DNA of 64,000 nt from Tractidigestivibacter montrealensis (GTDB lineage Bacteria; Actinomycetota; Coriobacteriia; Coriobacteriales; Atopobiaceae), in the NCBI RefSeq assembly GCF_024741235.1, contig NZ_JANSKA010000002.1, forward strand, positions 186,001 through 250,000, given 5' to 3'. The position numbers and the translations under genes were made by a program. Below the pieces are notes generated by a model, which saw nothing but the letters and a program-made list of their open reading frames with translations, did not search any database and had not been told where the DNA came from. This document shows positions 26,342 through 34,724 of the stretch, piece after piece (within the stretch, counting starts at the first letter, position 1; every line of letters begins with the position of its first letter).

Positions 26342-26404
26342 GCGGGATTGAGTTGCCGGGCAGTGGAATCCCGTTGCCGGGTAATGGAATCCCGTTCCGG
26401 GGTA
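26342..26404 (+). repeat. GGAATCCCGTTGCCGG-type intergenic repeat (copy 2, with tandem unit)
   Basis: The 26342-26383 segment matches the minus-strand copy at 24598-24638. The inner unit is then repeated in tandem: TGGAATCCCGTTGCCGGG near 26364, then TGGAATCCCGTTCCGGGG near 26385. Confidence 0.75.
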
Positions 26405-26422
26405 GGGGCGAGAAAGCGCCAT

Positions 26423-26486
26423 ACGTTCGTCGTCCGAACGTGTGGCAACCTGCGCGGGTCACAGATTCGTATCCGAATGTGTGGCG
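26423..26486 (+). repeat. Two hairpins sharing TTCGT..TCCGAA.GTGTGGC
   Basis: ACGTTCG-TCGTC-CGAACGT followed by GTGGC (26423-26446) is echoed by ATTCG-TATC-CGAAT followed by GTGTGGC (to about 26486). Bases in the stem differ but remain complementary, which suggests the hairpin shape matters. It lies between the convergent rplT and TagO-like genes, with no gene of its own. Confidence 0.65.
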
Positions 26487-26558
26487 GGGGTCATCCCGGC
26501 GACCCGGGACCGAAACCAGCGGGCCTAGACCCGGAACCAAAACCAGCAGCCAAGAGTC

Positions 26559-27800
26559 CTACTGGTGCTTCTCGCTCTCGTCCTTGCCCTCCGGGCGAAT
26601 GCCGAGAAGCTCCTCGCGCCTCTCCTCGCGCCGTTCGCGGGCCTTCTCGGCCTCCTCGGCAAAGGCGGGGTCGTCTGGCCCTACGAGCTCGTCGTCTCCC
26701 GTGTGAGGGTCCCTGTGGTGGCGCAGCACTGGCTCGAAGAGGTGCAGGTGGTTGGCAAACGCCCCGGAAATCACCAAGAGCACGAGGAAGATGCAGATGC
26801 GCGGCACCGTGGTGACCTGCGTCATCACAAGCGCGCCGCCGCACAGGAGCGCTGTCCAGGCGTACACAACAAGCACTGCCTGCTTCTGGTCAAATCCCTC
26901 GGCAAGCAGTCGGTGGTGGATGTGGCCGCGATCTGCTCGGCCCACGCTCACGTGCGCGCGGGTGCGCCGGACAATCGCGGAGAACGTGTCGATGATGGGG
27001 ATCCCCGCAATCACCAGCGGCACGATGATGGTGGTGAGACCTGCGATTCTCGTCACCGAGAGAAGCGAAATGGTGCCCAACGCAAAGCCCAGCGTGAGCG
27101 AGCCCGAATCTCCCATGAAGATGCTCGCGGGGTGGAAGTTGTAGTGGAGGAAGCCCAGCGTGGAGCCGGCGATGGCGCACGCAAGCGCCGCGGCGTCCAG
27201 GCGGCCGGCCCAGATCGAGAGCACGAACATGGTCACGCTGGCTATGCATGAGATACCCGCGGCCAGCCCGTCGAGCCCATCGATGAGGTTGATGATATTC
27301 ACGTAGGCAACGAGGTAGATGATGGTCACGGGGTAGGTGAGCCAGCCCAGCTCTATGAACTCGCCTGGCTCGAAGGGGTTCGCAATCACGCCAATTACCA
27401 GGCCGCCCATTGCGGCTATGGCGGCGGCAAGAATCTGCCCGGCAAGCTTTGCCTTTGGGGTGAGCGTGTACTTGTCGTCGAGAAGTCCCGTGACAAATAT
27501 GACGACAAACGCAAGCACCAGCATCCAGTAGTTTACCGAGAGACGCGGTGATGGTACGAGAACGACCGGCCATCCAAAGTGCGTGGTACCGATGTACTGG
27601 ACCACGAAGGCGGCAACGATGCCTGCAAAGATTGCGACGCCGCCCATGCGCGGCGTGGGGGTCTTGTTGACGCGGCGCTTGTTGGGGTAGTCGACGGCTC
27701 CAACGCGGATGGCAATCTTTCTGGCGAGGGGGGTCACGGCCAGCGCGCAGGCGAGCGAAGCGGCAAACAGGCAGAGAAACGATAGCCAGTACCTGGGCAC
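26559..27800 (-). CDS. UDP-N-acetylglucosamine:undecaprenyl-phosphate sugar-1-phosphate transferase (WecA/TagO/MraY family)
   Basis: Polytopic membrane transferase that starts lipid-linked glycan synthesis (teichoic acid-like or arabinogalactan-like polymer). The 413-residue protein with about 11 transmembrane segments has TPRMGGVAIF and VNIINLIDGLDGLAAG (active-site Asp pair). It also has FMGDSGSLTLGFALG and the nucleotide-binding GHIHHRLL. These residues match WecA/TagO rather than MraY. GTG 27800 was chosen because GGGGGGAGG lies 9 nt upstream; TTG 27806 or ATG 27830 are alternatives. The cytoplasmic C-terminal tail of about 50 residues is very acidic and basic. It is a lone gene, convergent with rplT. 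Confidence 0.88.
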   Translation of the reverse strand: MPRYWLSFLCLFAASLACALAVTPLARKIAIRVGAVDYPNKRRVNKTPTPRMGGVAIFAGIVAAFVVQYIGTTHFGWPVVLVPSPRLSVNYWMLVLAFVVIFVTGLLDDKYTLTPKAKLAGQILAAAIAAMGGLVIGVIANPFEPGEFIELGWLTYPVTIIYLVAYVNIINLIDGLDGLAAGISCIASVTMFVLSIWAGRLDAAALACAIAGSTLGFLHYNFHPASIFMGDSGSLTLGFALGTISLLSVTRIAGLTTIIVPLVIAGIPIIDTFSAIVRRTRAHVSVGRADRGHIHHRLLAEGFDQKQAVLVVYAWTALLCGGALVMTQVTTVPRICIFLVLLVISGAFANHLHLFEPVLRHHRDPHTGDDELVGPDDPAFAEEAEKARERREERREELLGIRPEGKDESEKHQ

Positions 27801-28039
27801 CGTCAAACACCTCCCCCCTCTCGCCGCCATTTCCTAGCGAGACATAATACACAGAAATGTGGGAAAACGTGCTGCTAAGCGGTGCCAGGCGGAAAGGGAA
27901 GGCAACCGGCACAGCCATCTACCTGCGACTCGTTTGCACTGGTATGGCATGCTGCGCAAAAAGTGCCCAACACATCCATTGTGTGGCCACCACTCGCCAT
28001 GTCAAGACTGGCATCGGGGTGCGAGTTCGCCTACATTGG

Positions 28040-28185
28040 TCTTGTCGTCCCCCTGCGGTACAAACTGGGTGAACCGACAAGCGTTACTAGGGAGTCCGAC
28101 ATCTCGTCCTGGAAGGGGATCCTCCGTTGCTGGGGAAGCCGGAACGGGCGATGAGGACACCCACCTTATGAAGGTGGGTTCATAA
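28040..28185 (+). mobile_element. Probable 3'-end relic of an IS200/IS605-family tnpB with its terminal hairpin
   Basis: The plus frame ending at the TAA 28183-28185 reads a tail including GSPTSRPGRG and GEAGTGDEDTHL. It is followed by a 9-bp hairpin ACCCACCTT-ATG-AAGGTGGGT and TTCAT. TnpB genes of IS605-type elements typically end in an EAGT/EAGS-like tail running into such a right-end hairpin, which also forms the 3' part of the TnpB guide RNA. No RuvC or zinc-finger part of TnpB remains upstream, so any element is dead. Assignment is by pattern only. Confidence 0.45.
28159..28179 (+). repeat. Hairpin at the putative IS605-type right end
   Basis: ACCCACCTT (28159-28167), loop ATG, AAGGTGGGT (28171-28179), followed by TCAT. 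A perfect 9-bp stem with no U-run, so it is not a standard terminator. Confidence 0.6.
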
Positions 28186-28308
28186 TCGTATCCGCAGGGG
28201 GCGGCTTTTCTCACTTGCGAGCAGGTCGAGGTCCATCCGCCGGTAGGTCGCGGCCAAAGTCGTGGTCAGCCGCCTTGGGGGTCCGCGGGGAATTTCGCTG
28301 CTCCGGCG

Positions 28309-28356
28309 TAGAATCGTCGACGGAGGGCGAGTTTTGGCGGCAAGTGCGTACAAACT
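28309..28356 (+). repeat. CGGAG-N4-AGTTTTGGCGGCA intergenic element (copy 1)
   Basis: CTCCGGCG and CGACGGAG form an imperfect hairpin, followed by AGTTTTGGCGGCA at 28330-28342. The same order occurs at 36984-37005, and a diverged form at 45108-45145. Confidence 0.65.
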
Positions 28357-28451
28357 GCCCTTCTGGCACAGCTCGGCTCGTGGCAGCGCCGTGCGCTGAC
28401 GCCCTGCCGCGACGTCCTGTGGTGCTCTTACGCAATTCCCGCACTTTGACG

Positions 28452-28480
28452 TTGACACGGACGCGGCAAATTGCGACAAT
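28452..28480 (+). promoter_or_regulatory. Promoter of tRNA-Ala
   Basis: A perfect -35 TTGACA (28452-28457) lies 17 bp from the -10-like GACAAT (28475-28480). The tRNA begins 22 bp after the -10 box. Confidence 0.8.
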
Positions 28481-28501
28481 GGCTCCCGCGCATGCGCGCC
28501 T

Positions 28502-28577
28502 GGGGATGTAGCTCAGCTGGGAGAGCGCTGCCTTCGCAAGGCAGAGGCCGAGGGTTCGAATCCCTTCATCTCCACCA
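28502..28577 (+). tRNA. tRNA-Ala (anticodon CGC)
   Basis: A 76-nt cloverleaf: acceptor GGGGATG/CATCTCC with one G-U pair, D-arm GCTC/GAGC, anticodon stem CTGCC/GGCAG with loop TTCGCAA (anticodon CGC, reads GCG), T-arm GAGGGTTCGAATCCCTT, encoded CCA. Confidence 0.96.
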
Positions 28578-28656
28578 TGGAATCTGTGGGGCCCGGGCAC
28601 AAAGCTTGGGCCCTTTTTCTTATCTTGTCTCCAAGCCCGATGGGAGCATGGCAGGG

Positions 28657-29658
28657 ATGGAAGGCCTTCTCGCCAAGCTGGACGCATCCTCCTACGACGC
28701 CTGCGAGCTCTGCCCGCGCCGCTGCGGTGCCGCGCGCTCCCAGGGCAAGGCTGGCATCTGCGGCGCCACCGCCACCCCGCGCGTCGCAAGGGCCGCGCTC
28801 CACTTCTGGGAGGAGCCGCCCATCTCGGGGGAGGCTGGCTCGGGGGCCATCTTCTTCACGGGCTGCCCCCTGCGCTGCCGCTTTTGCCAGAACCATCAGA
28901 TCTCCCAGGAGGGCTTTGGGCTTGCCGTCTCCACATCGCGCATCGCCGAGATGATGCTCGAGCTAGAAGCCCAGGGCGCCCTCAACATCAACCTCGTGAC
29001 GCCCCTGCACTTTGCGCCCACGGTGCGCAAGGCGGTGCTTCTCGCACGCGAGAACGGCCTTGCCATCCCCACAGTCTGCAACACCTCCGGCTACGAGCTC
29101 CCCGAGGTCGTGCGCGCAATGTCCGACGTCATCGACATCTGGCTCACCGACTTCAAGTACGCAAGCCCCACGCTTGCGGGCTCGCTCTCTGCTGCGCGCG
29201 ACTACCCCAGCGTCGCCGCCGCGGCTCTGGTCGAGATGGTCTCCTCCGTAGACGCGGCCGGCGGCCGGCTGGTGGGGGAGGATGGCGCAATGAAGCGTGG
29301 TGTCATCGTGCGACACCTGGTGCTTCCCGGACACGTGGATGACTCCTGCGCGGTCCTCGACCGCGTTTGGGAAACCTGCGGCAACGCGGCGGACCTTTCG
29401 GTCATGAACCAGTACACGCCCAACGACACCTGCCGCAAGGCCTGCGGCGACCTTGCGCGCGCGGTGACGGACGAGGAGTACGAGATTGTCCTCTGCCACG
29501 CGGATGACCTCGGCTTCGAGAACATATGGTGGCAGGAGGGCGGCACCGTCTCGGAGAGCTTCGTGCCCGCCTTCGACGCCACAGGTGTCGAGGGTCCGGA
29601 GCTTCCCGGCACCCAGGAAGCGGCACCATCGCTGCCCAGCGGTCGCAAAGGGGTATAG
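28657..29658 (+). CDS. Radical SAM protein, PflX-like (putative pyruvate formate-lyase activating enzyme homologue)
   Basis: A 333-residue radical SAM enzyme of the COG1313/PflX type. N-terminal cysteines CELCPRRCGAARSQGKAGIC resemble the PflX-specific region. The radical SAM cluster is CPLRCRFCQNHQIS. Residues around INLVTPLHFAPTVRKA and VCNTSGYE follow the family order. The role is presumed glycyl-radical-enzyme activation, but no pfl gene is nearby and the family's function is unproven. ATG 28657 was chosen, with GGGAG 10 nt upstream; ATG 28648 is too close to that site. It lies 79 bp after tRNA-Ala. The C-terminal 35 residues are low complexity. Confidence 0.82.
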   Translation: MEGLLAKLDASSYDACELCPRRCGAARSQGKAGICGATATPRVARAALHFWEEPPISGEAGSGAIFFTGCPLRCRFCQNHQISQEGFGLAVSTSRIAEMMLELEAQGALNINLVTPLHFAPTVRKAVLLARENGLAIPTVCNTSGYELPEVVRAMSDVIDIWLTDFKYASPTLAGSLSAARDYPSVAAAALVEMVSSVDAAGGRLVGEDGAMKRGVIVRHLVLPGHVDDSCAVLDRVWETCGNAADLSVMNQYTPNDTCRKACGDLARAVTDEEYEIVLCHADDLGFENIWWQEGGTVSESFVPAFDATGVEGPELPGTQEAAPSLPSGRKGV

Positions 29659-29711
29659 ACTCACATCTGTAGGCAACCGCGCGCCTGCCGCGCGTCCACC
29701 TTGGAGGTTCC

Positions 29712-30023
29712 ATGCCAGAGAACACGCCCCTCTCCGACGAGGAGAGGTCAGAGCTCGAGAAGCTTCGTGCCGAGAAGGCCGCCCGCGACAAGGCCCAGGA
29801 GGCTGCCCGCGAGCGCGCTGAGCTCGAGCGCCTGAAGGCAGAGAAGGCCGCCAGGGAGAAGGACGCCGCCGAGCAGCGGCGCATTGCCGAGGCGCGCGAG
29901 AAGGGCCGCCAGCTCATGGAGCCCGATGACGATGACCTGCGCATGCCCAAGGGCCAGAAGATCGTCATCGCGGCCATAGTCGTCGCGGCGGCGATGTCGT
30001 TCCTCGCCATGGCGCTCGGGTAA
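29712..30023 (+). CDS. Small charged coiled-coil protein with C-terminal membrane anchor, unknown
   Basis: A 103-residue protein. The first 75 residues are almost entirely charged helix with repeated KAAR/EKAAREK units (Glu, Arg, Lys, Ala). One hydrophobic segment (IVIAAIVVAAAMSFLAMALG) then ends the protein. This predicts a tail-anchored helix on the cytoplasmic face. ATG 29712 follows TTGGAGG. It sits 75 bp before pncB with no terminator between, so they may be co-transcribed. It resembles a miniature of the 471-residue coiled-coil protein at 11972-13387 in layout only. Confidence 0.7.
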   Translation: MPENTPLSDEERSELEKLRAEKAARDKAQEAARERAELERLKAEKAAREKDAAEQRRIAEAREKGRQLMEPDDDDLRMPKGQKIVIAAIVVAAAMSFLAMALG

Positions 30024-30098
30024 GGCACACAGCAGACAGGCGCCCGGCGCGGGGCGAGGTCTCGCGGCGGGTGCATCAACACAGGAGGAAGTATCACC

Positions 30099-31592
30099 AT
30101 GTCGCTCACGGACCGCACCAAGCCAACCGACGTCTCGCTCAACACTGACCTCTACGAGCTCACGATGGCCCAGGGATTCTGGGAGTCGGGCCTTGTGGAC
30201 ACGCAGGCGACGTTTAACGCTTTCTTCCGCGAGAACCCCTTTGGCGGCGGCTACGCGGTGGCCTGCGGCATGGGCCAGATTCCCGACCTGGTAGAGAACT
30301 TCGTCTTCGACGACGAGGACATCGACTACCTGGCCAGCATCCCGGCGCCCGGCGGCGGCTCCATGTTCAAGCCGGCCTTCCTCGAGTACCTCCGCAACCA
30401 CCACCTTGACCTCACAATCCACGCCGTTCCCGAGGGTGACGTGGTCTTCCCGCGCGAGCCCATGGTTCGCGTCCAGGGCCCGCTCATCGACTGCCAGCTC
30501 ATCGAGACGGCCCTGCTCAACCTCGTGAACTTCCAGACCCTTGTAGCAACCAAGACCTCGCGCGTGGTGCGTGCGGCCGAGGGGCACCCCGTGTCCGACT
30601 TTGGCCTGAGGCGCGCCCAGGGTCCAGACGGCGGCCTCGCCGTTGCCCGTGCCTCCTACATCGCCGGCGCAAGCTCCACCTCCAACCTGCTGGCGGGCAA
30701 GATCTACGGCATCCCCGTCTTTGGCACGCACGCCCACTCCTGGGTCATGGCGTTCCCCACCGAGCTTGACGCGTTCCGCGCCTTCGCTAAGTCGAGCCCC
30801 AAGAACTGCGTGCTGCTCCTCGACACCTACGACGTCCACCAGGGCATAAAGAACGCAATCACGGTCGCTAAGGAGATGGAGGCCGCGGGCGAGCGCCTGG
30901 CTGCAATCCGCATCGACTCGGGCGACCTGGCAAAGCTCACCAAGGAGACCCGCAAGGCCTTCGACGACGCAGGCCTGCCCTATGTCAAGATCTCTGCCTC
31001 GAACGACCTGGACGAGTACACCATCCAGTCGCTCTACGCCCAGGGCGCGCCCATCGACTCGTTTGGCGTGGGCACCAAGCTCGCCACCTGCGATCCCCAG
31101 CCTTCGCTTGGCGGCGTCTACAAGCTCTCTGCCGTACGCGACTCGGCTGACGCCCCCTGGAACCCCGTAATCAAGCTTTCCGAGCAGGCCTACAAGCGCA
31201 CCATCCCAGGCGTCCAGCACGTTCTGCGCTTCCTCGACGACGACCACTGCCCCGTGGGCGACATGATCCTTGACGACTCCTACACGCGCGGCGACGCCAC
31301 GGCGGCAACGAGCATGGAGGACATCCTCGACCCCTTCTCGTCCTACGGCCTTTCCGGAACCCCGCGCGAGCTTCTCGCCTGCTACGTCGAGCACGGCAAG
31401 CGCGTGGGCGAGCCGGTCGACATCGAGGAGTCCCGTTCGCGCTGCCACAACGCGCTCATGCACCTCGATCCGGCAATCACCCGCTTCCTCAACCCGCAGG
31501 CCTACCCCGTGGGCCTGGAGCAGGGCCTTGCCGCGCTTCGTCGCGACCTTGCGGCGGAGGAGCGCAGCGGCTCATCTCGCGTGAGGCGCTAG
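30099..31592 (+). CDS. pncB: Nicotinate phosphoribosyltransferase
   Basis: Converts nicotinate and PRPP to nicotinate mononucleotide in NAD salvage. The 497-residue protein has the N-terminal NTDLYELTMAQGFWESG. Further motifs are SDFGLRRAQGPDGG, GTHAHSWVM, TYDVHQGIKNA, IRIDSGDLAKL and FGVGTKLATC, which mark the class with a longer C-terminal domain. ATG 30099 follows AGGAGGAAG. argS follows after a 101-bp gap. Length and motif order match the family. Confidence 0.95.
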   Translation: MSLTDRTKPTDVSLNTDLYELTMAQGFWESGLVDTQATFNAFFRENPFGGGYAVACGMGQIPDLVENFVFDDEDIDYLASIPAPGGGSMFKPAFLEYLRNHHLDLTIHAVPEGDVVFPREPMVRVQGPLIDCQLIETALLNLVNFQTLVATKTSRVVRAAEGHPVSDFGLRRAQGPDGGLAVARASYIAGASSTSNLLAGKIYGIPVFGTHAHSWVMAFPTELDAFRAFAKSSPKNCVLLLDTYDVHQGIKNAITVAKEMEAAGERLAAIRIDSGDLAKLTKETRKAFDDAGLPYVKISASNDLDEYTIQSLYAQGAPIDSFGVGTKLATCDPQPSLGGVYKLSAVRDSADAPWNPVIKLSEQAYKRTIPGVQHVLRFLDDDHCPVGDMILDDSYTRGDATAATSMEDILDPFSSYGLSGTPRELLACYVEHGKRVGEPVDIEESRSRCHNALMHLDPAITRFLNPQAYPVGLEQGLAALRRDLAAEERSGSSRVRR

Positions 31593-31693
31593 TACGTCAG
31601 CGTCCCACCTCGGCGTCTGCCAACGCCTCTGCTACACTGCTGCACACGGGAGCGCGCCAGGGGGCGCGCGGGTATCACGGAAGGACGGGGCAC

Positions 31694-33538
31694 ATGCCCG
31701 AGAAGATTGAGGAGCTCGTCAGGAAGGCCGTCGCGGACGCACAGGAGGCGGGAGACCTGCCTGCCTTCGAGGTTGGGGACCTTGGCCTCGAGCGCCCCGC
31801 AGACGCCGGCAACGGTGACTGGACCACTACGCTCGCCCTGCGCTCCGCTCGTCTCGCCCACATGGCGCCCCGCGCCATCGCCCAGGCAATCGTGAACCAC
31901 ATGGAGAAGGACCCCGGCATCTCCAAGGTCGAGGTCGCCGGTCCCGGCTTTGTGAACTTCTATCTCTCTGCCGCTGCTAACAACGAGGTCTTCCGCACGG
32001 TGCGCGAGCAGGGCCACGACTTTGGCCGCTCCAACATTGGCGCCGGCGAGAAGGTCCAGGTCGAGTTTGTCTCGGCCAACCCCGTGGGGCCGCTCCACAT
32101 TGGCCACGGCCGCTGGGCCGCCCTTGGCGATTCTCTCTGCCGCGTGATGGAGCACGCCGGCTACAGCGTGGAGCGCGAGTACTATATCAACGACCACGGC
32201 AGCCAGATGGATGTCTTTGGCAACTCCGTCGCCGAGCGCTACCTGCAGCTCTCCCAGGTGGTCTCCGAGCGAGGCTGCTCGCTCGATGAGGCTGTGCAGG
32301 TGCTTCTCGATGACCGCAAGGCCTTCGTGAAGGACGAGGAGGACGCACACCCCGAGCTCCACCCCTACATGGACGCCTTCAACAAGAACCTTGGCGGCAA
32401 CGCTTATGGCGGCGACTACATCATCGACGTAGCCCGCCACTTCATGGATACAGATGGCACCCGCTGGGTCGACGCGGATCCCCATAAGCGCATGCTCGAG
32501 TTCCGAGAGCGCGGCTACAAGCTCATGCTCGAGTCAATAAAGAGCACGCTTGACGAGTCCCGCTGCTACTTTGACGTGTGGTTCTCCGAGCGTTCCCTCT
32601 ACAAGAAGAACGAGGACGGCACCTCGGCAGTCGATCGCGCCCTCGCACGTCTGGACGAGATGGGCTACCTCTATCGCGACGAGGACGGTGCCCTGTGGTT
32701 CCGCTCCACCGCGCTTGGCGACGACAAAGACCGCGTGCTCATCAAGACCAACGGCGAGTACACGTACTTCGCCTCCGACGTGGCGTACCACTGGAACAAG
32801 TTCCAGCGCGTCGACCACGTGATCGACATCTGGGGCGCAGACCACCACGGCTACATCCAGCGCGTCGACTCCGCCTGCGCGGCTCTTGGCTACCCCGGCA
32901 AGCTGGAGGTCCTTCTCGGCCAGCTCGTGAACCTGCTGCGCGACGGCGTGCCGGTGCGCATGTCCAAGCGCAAGGGCACCATGATCCCCTTCAAGGAGCT
33001 CATGGACGAGGTTGGTGTGGACGCAACGCGCTACACGCTCATCTCCAAGTCGAGCAACCAGATGATCGACTTCGACATCGAGAAGGTCAAGAAGCAGGAC
33101 AACACCAACCCCGTCTACTACGTGCAGTACGCGCATGCGCGCATCTGCTCGATCCTGCGCAAGGGCGCCGGCGTGACGGCCGAGGAGGCCGAGAAGCTCG
33201 GCATGGACGAGGTTGCCAGGCGCGCGGTGGGCGAGGAGTACGATCTTTCGCTGCTCACCGACCCAACCGAGGCAACGCTCGCGCGCAAGCTCTCGGAGTT
33301 CCCGGCGTTGGTGGAAGGCTGCGCTCGTGACCGCGCTCCCTTCCGTCTTACGCACTACGCCGAGGAGCTGGCGGGCGACTTCCACTCCTTCTACACCGTG
33401 TGCCAGGTGCTGCCCAGCAAGGGGCGCCCAGTCGACGAGGGCCTTTCCAAGGCTCGTCTCGCCGCCGTGGACGCCACGCGCAGGGCGCTCGCCCTTACGC
33501 TCGAGTTGTGCGGGGTCCATGCGCCGCAGAGCATGTAG
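31694..33538 (+). CDS. argS: Arginyl-tRNA synthetase
   Basis: Class I synthetase that charges tRNA-Arg. The 614-residue protein has an N-terminal Add1 domain, then SANPVGPLHIGHGRWA (HIGH motif), YYINDHGSQM, and VRMSKRKGTMI (KMSKS equivalent). A helical anticodon-binding C-terminal domain follows (HYAEELAGDFHSFY, ending LCGVHAPQSM). ATG 31694 follows a GGAAGG-type site (ACGGAAGGACGG). It lies between pncB and the MarR-like regulator with no clear terminator. Confidence 0.96.
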   Translation: MPEKIEELVRKAVADAQEAGDLPAFEVGDLGLERPADAGNGDWTTTLALRSARLAHMAPRAIAQAIVNHMEKDPGISKVEVAGPGFVNFYLSAAANNEVFRTVREQGHDFGRSNIGAGEKVQVEFVSANPVGPLHIGHGRWAALGDSLCRVMEHAGYSVEREYYINDHGSQMDVFGNSVAERYLQLSQVVSERGCSLDEAVQVLLDDRKAFVKDEEDAHPELHPYMDAFNKNLGGNAYGGDYIIDVARHFMDTDGTRWVDADPHKRMLEFRERGYKLMLESIKSTLDESRCYFDVWFSERSLYKKNEDGTSAVDRALARLDEMGYLYRDEDGALWFRSTALGDDKDRVLIKTNGEYTYFASDVAYHWNKFQRVDHVIDIWGADHHGYIQRVDSACAALGYPGKLEVLLGQLVNLLRDGVPVRMSKRKGTMIPFKELMDEVGVDATRYTLISKSSNQMIDFDIEKVKKQDNTNPVYYVQYAHARICSILRKGAGVTAEEAEKLGMDEVARRAVGEEYDLSLLTDPTEATLARKLSEFPALVEGCARDRAPFRLTHYAEELAGDFHSFYTVCQVLPSKGRPVDEGLSKARLAAVDATRRALALTLELCGVHAPQSM

Positions 33539-33627
33539 CTTTTTCGCCCCGTCCCTCTTTCGTGCTGGAAGCACAGCGGCAATAATCAAAGATATGCAGT
33601 TGTTTCGGCGCGATGTGAAAACTAAGA

Positions 33628-33633
33628 TATAAT
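33628..33633 (+). promoter_or_regulatory. -10 box upstream of the tandem MarR-like gene
   Basis: TATAAT in an AT-rich stretch (ACTAAGATATAATTG), about 100 bp before the gene; a matching -35 is poor. The leader in between contains AAGGGGGG without a start codon near it. Confidence 0.45.
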
Positions 33634-33735
33634 TGTTCTTTAAGGGGGGCCGAGGGTTAGCATCCGGCGCGCTTTGCCTGGCACTACTACGTCGTCCCAT
33701 ACGTGAGGGTGCGGCTAGAGACAGAGGTGGGCCTT

Positions 33736-34437
33736 GTGGACCTGCGCGAGTACATGTCGGTACGCAGAGCGTACAACCTCGTGCGTCAGTCACAGCCTGC
33801 GCGCGACAGGCTCACATTCGAGGAGTTTGCTGTTCTCTGTCGCCTACAGGTGGCAGGGGAGCCTCTCAACACATCGGTTATTGCCGAGTATCAGGGGGCG
33901 CTGCGCCCAACCATGACACACCGCACGAACCACCTGGCTGAGCTTGGCCTCATCTCACGTGGCGAGGGAGGCAGGGATCGCCGCAATGTGGTGTGCGCCA
34001 TCACGTCCAAGGGTTCGCTCCACGTTGAGAAGCTCTCCGAGCTCACCTGCAAGGAGATTCTGCCCGGCCAGCCGCTCTCCCGTACGCTGCCCGAGCGCAT
34101 CGTCAAGTACGTTGATGCCATGGGGTCGGTCTTTGCCAAGGCCGGAGACCTCGTGCTTCTCGCCCTCTACATCGAGGACTCCCAGCCCGTCACCATCACA
34201 AGGCTCGTAGATTCCCTGGGGCTTCTACAGCCCACGGTATCGATGTCGGTCACTGCTCTTGTGACTGCGGGCCTCATCGAGCGCGGGTCGTCCCGTGCGT
34301 CCGGGCTTTCGCTTACCCCCCAGGGTTCCGAGCGTGCGGCTGAGTTTGCCGCACGCGTTGGGGAGGTTGTCGTGAAGCGCCGTCCAAGGGGCCAGAAGCC
34401 AGAGGATCCAGAGCAGGCGGAGGAGCCAGAGGCGTAG
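33736..34437 (+). CDS. Tandem winged-helix regulator, MarR-like
   Basis: A 233-residue protein with two winged-helix units. Unit 1 (about 15-100) has LTFEEFAVLCRLQVAGEPL, a recognition helix around LRPTMTHRTNHLAELGLI, and the wing EGGRDRRNVVCAIT. Unit 2 (about 140-210) repeats the plan with VTITRLVDSLGLLQPTVSMSV, TALVTAGLIERG and LSLTPQGSERA. Both end in the MarR-type dimer helix. Most MarR proteins carry one unit and dimerise, so this is a duplicated or fused form. GTG 33736 was chosen with GAGGTGGG upstream; GTG 33703 is an alternative. The acidic tail is disordered. The target is unknown. Confidence 0.75.
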   Translation: MDLREYMSVRRAYNLVRQSQPARDRLTFEEFAVLCRLQVAGEPLNTSVIAEYQGALRPTMTHRTNHLAELGLISRGEGGRDRRNVVCAITSKGSLHVEKLSELTCKEILPGQPLSRTLPERIVKYVDAMGSVFAKAGDLVLLALYIEDSQPVTITRLVDSLGLLQPTVSMSVTALVTAGLIERGSSRASGLSLTPQGSERAAEFAARVGEVVVKRRPRGQKPEDPEQAEEPEA

Positions 34438-34724
34438 CCCAAGCGACCCTTTGCCCAGGCTCGTTTTGTGGCATCAACGTGCACAGCTGTTCGTGTCGTG
34501 CTATAGTGACGCAGACGCAACGCCGCGTGTGCAAGCACGTGTTGTATGAAGGCGCGTTGCAAACCCCTCATCGCATGTGTCGGACGGCTTGAACGCAGCT
34601 GCCCCAGAGTCGTGCCGAGGGGGCGCATCAATCCCACGGCCTCTGCGAAGCCTATCAATTGCTTAATTTGCACGACGGTATGGCGCGCCTTGCGCCCCGC
34701 GCGAGAGTGAAAGGTACAAATAGT
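34438..34724 (+). other. Intergenic region and probable leader of rho
   Basis: Contains a TATAGT-like -10 (GTGCTATAGTGACG near 34500), giving a leader of roughly 215 nt before the rho ATG. Segments GCAACGC and GCGTTGC near 34518-34560 can pair. Long leaders that allow Rho autoregulation are known in other bacteria; here it is inference. No gene is seen. Confidence 0.45.

Larger units (their letters stand above)
27801..28501. other. 700-bp region without an intact gene
   Basis: Contains an AT-rich promoter-like start for the minus-strand transferase (around 27840-27860), a probable TnpB tail relic, a repeat element at about 28310-28360 and the tRNA-Ala promoter. The short open frames here show no family likeness apart from the TnpB-like tail. 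Confidence 0.7.

Noticed and set aside
34659-34724. Earlier TTG start for rho
   Set aside because: No ribosome site and no homologous sequence; ATG 34725 has one.
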